Assembly (NCBI GenBank): GCA_009733575.1
Contig: ML769580.1
Coordinates: forward strand, 1-64,000
DNA: 64,000 nt
Direction: 5' to 3'
Source of the DNA: Gymnopus androsaceus JB14
Taxonomy: Eukaryota > Basidiomycota > Agaricomycetes > Agaricales > Omphalotaceae
Notes under the pieces: generated by a model
Told to the model about the DNA's origin: nothing
Databases searched by the model: none
What the model saw: only the letters and a program-made list of their open reading frames with translations
Program-made: the position numbers and the translations under genes
Part shown: positions 57,701-64,000 of the stretch, piece after piece
Layout: every line of letters begins with the position of its first letter
How positions within the stretch are numbered: position 1 is the stretch's first letter

Positions 57701-58049
57701 GTAATTCTCCTGCATCCAAGTGCTCTCCACCAAATGATAAATGCAGTCTAATATCTGACGATGCTCTTTAAGAATGTTATACTGTTGGTTGTCAGTTAAA
57801 CCAGCACTTCTGGAGATAGTTGTATGAGTCTTACATTGCTCAAAACCTGTAATCGTTCCAGTAATATTTTCGTATCCATTGATTCCAAGGTCAATGTGGT
57901 AGTGTTACCGCTACCGCTCCGAGTCTCCAATACATCCAAAGGTGTAGTCAAAGTTTGTTGGCTAGATGAAGTATTCATGGTAGAAGCACTCGAACGTGAA
58001 TGTCGTAAATGGAGCATAATGGTTTGGGTGCGGCAGATGAAGAAAATGT
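57700..58049 (-). pseudogene. HeLo/4HB-like gene, copy B (5' part only)
   Basis: Exon 1 starts MNTSSSQQTLTTPLDVLETR (start 57978 or 58017) and ends LLERLQVLSNV; exon 2 reads ILKEHRQILDCIYHLVESTW and is cut at the LINE junction at about 57700. The bundle core exons are gone. The upstream flank (58050-58300) matches that of copy A, so the promoter region survived. Confidence 0.7.
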
Positions 58050-58393
58050 TCACTTGATCACTGTGAATGGCTAGGCTGAGACGGACGGAAGTACAGAAGG
58101 TGGAATATCAATACTAGGACCTGGACAAGGAAATGTGGACGAAAAGAATAGCTGTAGAAAAGGTGTAGAGCACATGCACTACAGACGCCAATACTTTGAT
58201 GAAGCTTTTGGGCGTCACCCAAGTAAACAGCGCCTCAGATCTGACAGGGTAGGTCAGAAGCACAAGCTGTTACTGACCTGTTAAGCAGATTTGAGCCCTA
58301 GACAGAGCATAGAGATGAGTACTTACTTGAGGGCAGGCCATAACGCTCTATTACTACAATATAATATACAAAAATAATGCCTATTCGTTACAC

Positions 58394-59466
58394 TCACCCT
58401 GCAGCCTGCGTCCTCTCCAACATCTTATTCACCGCAACAGGTCTCCCACTAGACAGATGCATCATATCACTCAACTTTTGCTCTCGCATGCGTTTCAAGA
58501 GCATGGGTAGGATGAGAGGTGTGATGGTGTGTCCGTAGCCGAAACGCCATTCGGGGCCACCAGACGCAGTGCCAGTCCCAGCCCCAGGTGTCGCACCCGC
58601 GCTTTGCTGCGAAGAAGGAGACCCAAAGCTTCCTTCTCTGAACAAATCTTCCATCAGCCCTGTCCGCGATTGCGATTCTGGTGTGCCAGAACCTGACCCA
58701 CCCCCAACCCTCTTGGTCATAGCTGGACTGAGCATTCCATACGGAGACAGAAATCGTTGTGGTTGTTGGGAGGGAGCCTGAGCCTCGATTCCCGGCCCCG
58801 GAACAGCGCCCGGTTCCTCCTTGTACCTACTCCATAAGCTATACAAAGCTATAATCTCATGCGAGATGGTCAATATTACGGAATGAGATACGTTGAGATC
58901 TGTTGCCTTCTCGTCGTTGTCTCGTCGAATATAGTATTCTGAGTCGGAGTGTGAAGGACGAGAGTGAGGTAGATGGCAGATATGGCGATGAGGTGCAGTG
59001 GATAGAGGAGACAAAGCTGAGAGCAATAGATGTTGTTGATGATGAACCGAGGAGTTTGTAATGCGCCTTCTGATAATTCGAGTCTTCCCCTGCCAGAACC
59101 CCAATACCTAGGCCCATCCTCAGCTCCAATCCCTGTCCCCAACTCCCCTGCCTCCGCCTCAACCTCGGCATCCTTCCTACACAAGGCAAGCAAGGTGCGA
59201 TACGGATGAAAAACAACCAAATCACACTCGAGATCATCAACAAGATAAAACTCCATTTAGCGGTGGAAAAAGACAATGGCGGTCGAGATTACTCGTTGGC
59301 GGAGTTGCAGTTTTTCTCCGAGTTTGGAGATCACTGCGGGTAGTGTCATAGTAGTTTGAGCGAGTGCATGGACTTACAGTTGGCAAAGTCAATCTGAAAA
59401 AAGCCCAAGTGCTCTGGCTCTACGACATACAGCACATCGTCTGCTTGAGCCCGGTCAATGATCTAG
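58394..59466 (-). pseudogene. Cyclin C (SSN8/SRB11, Mediator CDK8 module), internally deleted
   Basis: Cyclin C activates CDK8 in the Mediator kinase module. Exon pieces: IIDRAQADDVLYVVEPEHLG plus FFQIDFAN (59388-59466), intron, VISKLGEKLQLRQRVISTAI then FFHR and a stop (59264-59340), then MEFYLVDDLECDLVVFHPY / RTLLALC (from 59256), LELSEGALQTPRFIINN, LCLLYPLHLIAISAIYLTLV (second cyclin box), a frameshift, then SVILTISHEIIALYSLWSRY and a conserved tail GRPVAVNKMLERTQAAG. The first cyclin box's second half (the stretch after FFRRFYLK in homologues, through to the EMEFYL helix) is missing, about 45-60 residues. Loss of function is inferred. Confidence 0.78.
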
Positions 59467-59690
59467 CATTTACTGCAGAAAATAATTAATAGACAAGTCG
59501 TGGAATGTAGTATCCTCGCTCACTAGTGTGAACTAGCCCAAAAGTCGGGGCCATGGCGCGCGACTGGCCAAAAAAAAGACAAGTCATGAAGCTCTGAATT
59601 ACGCATTGAGAAAGTCCATGGCTTGTTTTTCTTGGTTAACAACTGGAGTAGAATTGGGAACATACGGATACGGATGCGTTCAAAAGTTAT
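59467..59690. other. Spacer, nothing recognised
   Basis: Short region between the cyclin C N-terminal exon and block B; the first exon of cyclin C may lie here but I could not identify it. Confidence 0.4.
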
Positions 59691-59774
59691 TTAATATACA
59701 CAATGATACACCAGCCCTCTAGAATGGATCAGCTCGAGTTCCAGTGCAGGATTTGTGTAATGCATACCTCGCTT

Positions 59775-60113
59775 CTAAAAGTCAGAAACGCGTCCTCTGA
59801 AGCTCCAATCTCCTTCACTATCCTCTCCATACTTTTTACTGACTGGTTCAGTTTTAGGCCCACCTTGTTCACCAGTAATTGAGTTGACGGTGATATTTCC
59901 TTCTGTTTTAACAGGAGTTTCTGGGAGAGGAAAGGTTGACAATGCAGGGTTCGACAGGGATTCAGATTTCTTCTGAAGTTCTTCGAATTCCAGTTGTAGT
60001 TCTCGAGGAAGCGGAGGTGGAGAAGGTTAAGAAAAGGTGCCGATAGACCTTGTAGATAGAGGAGGACGGATAATCTTTGCGCAACAGAAAGATTTAGTTG
60101 CTATTGAAAGCAT
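59775..60113 (-). pseudogene. SDHAF4-like assembly factor, copy B (one nonsense codon)
   Basis: Start MLSIATKSFCCAKIIRPPLS gives a mitochondrial-type leader; the middle is PSPPPLPRELQLEFEELQKK and the C-terminus NSITGEQGGPKTEP ... GDWSFRGRVSDF then TAG. It is about 113 codons, normal for SDHAF4. The single lesion I see is a TAA after IGTFS, where copy A has CGA (Arg). Copy A has different lesions, so the two decayed independently or the TAA is an artefact; if so this is the functional gene. A TAA at that point would leave only the leader. Confidence 0.72.
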
Positions 60114-60418
60114 CGTCAATGAGGCGGTAGATGGTAGAGGAAAGGACAAAATTGTGAGAAATCCGATGTTCGATCAGATACTCAGGAAATCGAGTAATAT
60201 CGAAAAACTATTGCTCACTATAGAGATCTCAGTGATACTTGCTTCACTGACAATTCGTTTACAACAAGAGCATATTCAATGTCCGAGTATATTACACTAT
60301 CAATTAGTGCTCCTACAAGAATTAAGTGTAGTACGCTCAAAGCAAATATCCGACAGTAACCAAAGCGTTCTTATCGAAGTTCCATATCGCGAAAAGCCAC
60401 TCCAGATCCCATGGTAAA

Positions 60419-61275
60419 TTACATCCCACCCCACCGCTGCTGACTCCAAGCTCCGCCTGCAGGGAACATTTCCGTCTGCTGCTGCATCGACTGTCCAGTT
60501 GTTGTAGCTGAGGTGAAGGCGACATAAACTGGGCGTAGCCGAGTCGTTGACAACTGAGGTTGAGGACTATGTCCTCCAAGCTGCATACCACCAAACTGAT
60601 TCTGCTGCATCAGAGTTTACAACACTGGAGAAAACATTGGCAGAGGAGATGCATCTGCATCTGGGATATCATCGGCAATTGATGACGAGGTAACCTAACA
60701 ATAAGAGAGAATCCCCTAGTCGGATTCACCCCAAGCGGTAAATTCAACGCAGGAACTTTCACGATGTTCACGTTTTAATCATTTAAATGATGAGTCGCAA
60801 GAAAACGAATGGACGCGGAGCGTCATTACCGTCGTCGGAAGCCTCCGCTCATGAGCCAGTGGTAGTGTTGTTGATGACCACCGCAGCCTGTGTAAAGGAA
60901 ACCCAAAGTCGAGGGAGGAGATCCATTTCAGAGGCACCGTAGGAGGAGGCATAGGCGAGTTTACCGGATGATGGACGAGGGATACGATGGAATTCAAGGC
61001 TGGAGAAAGACATAGAAGAGGAGGAAGGGACTGGAACTGTGGAAGTAAAAGCTATAGCAGAAGGAGAGGATCCTGCTGCTGCTGGCAGTAGTGAAGGAAG
61101 GGTTGGACGATGAAACTACTCCGTTGGTAGCTTTGCTATTCAGTAAGCAATTATCGTACGTGCTGATAATAATGCTGGGTCGTTCACTTGCGCCGGTGAC
61201 CCGCAGAGATTCTCCAATCTTCATTGAATGCGTTCGAGGGCTCTGTTGCACACAGCATAAAGATAATGTTTTCAC
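60419..61275 (-). pseudogene. Q/S/P-rich protein gene remnant, copy B
   Basis: Blocks on the minus strand: MKIGESLRVTGASERPSIII, ATNGVVSSSNPS, a serine-rich stretch, SSSIADDIPDADASPLPMFS with a TAA soon after, and the Q-rich C-terminus MQQNQFGGMQLGGHSPQPQL ... TTTGQSMQQQTEMFPAGGAW, ending GGM. It preserves a longer tail than copy A. The family is not identified; the tail composition suits an adaptor or RNA/membrane-trafficking protein. Confidence 0.4.
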
Positions 61276-61359
61276 GACTAAAACACATACATATTTTGTC
61301 GAAGCACTCCCATCTGTGCTGCAACAAGAACCGTTTGCTATCGCGACTGGAGCTGAATG

Positions 61360-61562
61360 TGTAACGGATATGGCTCAGATTAGGTATATCTGATCTACAT
61401 CCCGACGGACTCTTATACCCGCTACGTTATTTACTTTTATATTAGCTTTGACTTGACTTATTACCTCCACCACGTACGCCGTACCTCGTTTATTCGACTA
61501 TTCCAAGAATAGAAAGAGGTCTACTCGTACTTGTTGGAACTAAGTCGGGCTGAGGCCTTACA
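61360..61562. mobile_element. Solo LTR
   Basis: TGTAACGGATATGG ... GAGGCCTTACA, 203 bp, with TGTAA/TTACA inverted ends and GAATG on both sides (61355-61359, 61563-61567): a 5-bp target duplication. Block A is uninterrupted at the matching position (about 6694). No internal region remains, so it is the product of LTR-LTR recombination. Confidence 0.85.
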
Positions 61563-62200
61563 GAATGATTGATCAATCACTCGGTGATCATTTGGGTCGC
61601 AATGGATTCGAGGATAGAATCGAGGTATAATAAGGAGAATAGAGCCAAGGATGAGATTAGTGCTGAAGAGGGAGAGTTTGCTTCGGGATCTGAGTTGGAT
61701 TTAGAGATGTTGAAAGAGCCCGCACAAGGGATGTAGGGATATGAGCCATTTCGTCCTCGAGCAACCATTCTGGAACTGGAATGTCTTCTGTGAGGAGGGG
61801 CCAGCAGGTCAGATTTTGCATGTTGGTTTCTGCGTGTTCTTAGCAACGGAAAAAGACGCACGTCATTTCCGTTTTAAAAAGCTAAGCCCCGTTTCCGTAC
61901 TCTTCCGACGCCTCTGGTCGTCCTCATAGATTACCATCTTTCTTTTTCCTTTCCGTATTGAACATGATATGTACCTCATTAAGCAGTTGGGAGATGATAT
62001 TGAGGGAGGTGATATTGAGGGAAAAGTTTGGGAAAGAGTTACGGTATTCCGATATATTCAGTTCAATACATAATATCCAATCTATACTAAGTACACTGCC
62101 ACTAATAAAAACGCTGATCCGTGATGTCATATGTCGTTAGCCGATGCGGTTCGGTTCACAATTTCTGTTCAATTCAAAGAAAAAAATAGACGCCCATATA

Positions 62201-62807
62201 CTATCGATACCCCAGTAGTGCAAAAGCGCCCAGAAGTGCATAAATCACAGTATATGGGCTGTAGCTCTTGCAGTTCCTAACGGCTGCTCTTCAAACTTTT
62301 AATGTAAGGTCTTCTACATGTTCCAAAGACATCTGTCTCCTTAATTTGAGCAAAAAGTATAAGCAAAAAATTCAGGAATTTTGAACTTGTGCGAAATCAC
62401 ACTTTTTTCAGGTTTGCACGAGATCCTCGATTTTTAGAACCATAAATACTGCACATATAAGTATAAGGTTTTGACAGTAGCTTTAGTACATATATTAAAC
62501 TGGTACTGCCGACCCATTAAGGTGTCCGACGGCTGGTTGTCGTTTCGCAAGCGGAAGAGGTGAAAAAGTGCAGTTTCGGGCACTGCTAAATTGCCGTTAA
62601 GCGCTCATTGCACTTCTCTGCCATTTCGAAGGGTCTCGTCGGTTCCCTCTGGTATCTTTTTAAACGTCTCTTAAAAATCGCCAAAGTTGACGAGAAGACA
62701 CTGTGACATCTTAAATATGGTCTCCCAAAATCCGAGAGCCATCCGTCAAAAATTGCAAAACTTTTTCTATAGTGACATTTTTTTTTGCACTTCTGGGGTA
62801 ACGATAG
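62201..62807. mobile_element. TA-target MITE with CTATCG ends
   Basis: CTATCGATACCCCAGTAGTG and its near-inverse bound 607 bp, flanked by TA. The paralogous site at 23655-23660 (CCCATATATGGCAAG) is empty. The interior is non-coding; subterminal AGAAGTGCA strings repeat. Confidence 0.87.
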
Positions 62808-62809
62808 TA

Positions 62810-64000
62810 TGGCAAGAGAGACACAGCTTTACTATACTTGTGAGACGCTCGATCGAGATCTATTTCTACAAACACCCTTAATGAATGAGATTCTGGCGCT
62901 AGAACGACTGCAGCTGCGTCGATCTGCGGAAGTACGGAGAACTCTGAAGATGCAGAACCAGCGAGAGTGGTGTGTTTCGGGGATTCTACGCGTAATGGCT
63001 CCTGCTGAAGACTACATGTTAGCTCCTCGAACAAGTTACAGACGAAGCACAAACATTTGACGTAGTAAGAGACATCATTTGCAATCTCACTATTTCGCAA
63101 ACAGCGGTACTGATAGAGACCACCAGTCCAGCCTATACATAAGTACCCTCAATATGTTATTTTCTTCGGAGCAAAATGGAAACACACCTCAAATGTGCTC
63201 CGCGCATGCTGGACTCGACGCTGAAGGGCTGCAAGATTATCGCTGTCCCTCTTTACAAACAGGACCGAGCGTAATCCGAGTCCACGTTTTCTTCTGAGCT
63301 TCAGCAACGTTTCTTGGATTTCCTGTAGATTTCTGAGAAAATACTCAGCCTTTGATATCAAGTAGGTCGCTGGAAATATACCGACCGAAAAAGTCCCTCC
63401 ATGTCTCTGCGTAATTCCTCATTTTCTTGAGCAGTAGGCGACCTTTTTACCTTCCGTAATACCATGCGAAAGTACTCCCTCACATCACGCAGGATCTCAG
63501 CAACCAACTGCTTATTGCTTCTGATAGTCTGAAAGGCAAGAGTCTAAGGAAAATAATACGAGGAACAAAAGTGAACGTACTTGTACTGTCGTGCAAATCT
63601 CAGTAAGCCCCGCTACTATGGGTTTTAGTGTCCCAAGAACAGGAACACTATCGCACACAACAAATGCAGCACTTCCGATACTAGCAGCAATCGCAAGTGC
63701 ATCTTCCGTTCGGCCCGAGCTTAGGGATAGAGGAATATCCGGCTGTTGGTTTGAGATACTTTTAAGTCAACTAAGATGCGTAAAATGAATAAAATATCGC
63801 TTACCATTGCGAAAGAGTATATGTTCTCCAACTTGTTTCGGAACGTTTCCAGGTCTTTGGTGATAGTTTTTTGCTTGTTCTTGCTCAGTGAGATCCGGGA
63901 ACTCGGACTCGCAACATTATTTTCAAGATACATGATGGTTTGCTGGAGTATGCTAAGCGTAGGAAACATAACTCAATACCGCTGTAACCAGAAAAAGAAT
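62810..64000 (-). CDS. HeLo/4HB-like helical-bundle gene, copy C (partial, runs off the window)
   Basis: Same exon series as copy A, read leftward from the window edge: ILQQTIMYLENNVASPSS, SSGRTEDALAIAASIGSA-like helix with PVLGTLKP, TIRSNKQLVAEILRDVRE, NLQEIQETLLKLRRKRGL followed by LRSVLFVKRDSDNLAALQ, and EIANDVSYYVKCLCFV (about 62960-63090). The 5' exons lie beyond 64000. Substitutions versus copy A are mostly conservative in the helices (for example KHGLG/KRGLG), which hints at past constraint. Confidence 0.5.

Larger units (their letters stand above)
59690..62200. repeat. Segmental duplication, block B (paralogue of 3.94-7.24 kb)
   Basis: Same gene order and orientation as block A. It lacks the two MITEs of block A (empty site at about 60345-60355) and has a solo LTR at 61360-61562. 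Confidence 0.85.

Overview
The window is nuclear DNA of a filamentous basidiomycete, most likely an Agaricomycete. Evidence for this: genes with many short introns (about 45-65 nt, GTRNGT donors, YAG acceptors); a NACHT-WD40 STAND protein with the basidiomycete signature after the NTPase domain; two DUF6534-type multi-pass membrane genes; an alpha-kinase; a DUF1752/GATA factor; and several fungal transposon superfamilies nested in one another. Almost every host gene is damaged, so this looks like a repeat-rich, duplicated, decaying chromosomal segment.

Layout. 0.6-2.9 kb: minus-strand copper amine oxidase gene with an internal micro-inversion. 3.9-7.2 kb: block A (SDHAF4-like pseudogene plus a Q/S/P-rich gene remnant) carrying two MITEs. 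7.25-22.28 kb: four-layer transposon nest (TA-target MITE, then a Ty1/copia element, then a 7.2-kb hAT in its pol region and a small CATCAGG-ended MITE in its 5' LTR); the hAT carries a GATA factor gene. 22.3-28.1 kb: Tc1-like helix-turn-helix scrap, a HeLo/4HB-like helical-bundle gene and a DUF6534 gene. 28.5-37.9 kb: a 9.4-kb element with inverted ends holding an integrase-type transposase, a JmjC-like protein and an alpha-kinase. 38.0-40.7 kb: Uso1/p115 pseudogene hit by a CACTG MITE. 41.15-53.36 kb: one NACHT-WD40 gene split by a MULE-like element, small MITEs and a 5.6-kb palindromic hAT. 53.6-58.1 kb: second copies of the DUF6534 and helical-bundle genes, the latter cut by a non-LTR retrotransposon fragment. 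58.4-59.5 kb: cyclin C with an internal deletion. 59.7-64 kb: block B, the paralogue of block A, with its own solo LTR and MITE, then a third helical-bundle copy running off the edge.

Blocks A and B are paralogues, so insertions found in only one of them can be read against an empty site in the other. This supports the MITEs at 4626-5182, 5191-5691 and 62201-62807 and the solo LTR at 61360-61562. The two copia LTRs differ at 12 positions; all are transitions and 11 lie in CpG context, suggesting cytosine methylation and deamination as the main mutational force.

Best candidates for something new: the 9.4-kb element with JmjC and alpha-kinase cargo, the hAT that carries a two-finger GATA factor, and the repeated neighbourhood of a cell-death-like helical-bundle gene with a DUF6534 membrane gene. 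All family names come from reading motifs by eye; no database search was run. Exon limits are estimates from splice-site consensus and reading frame.
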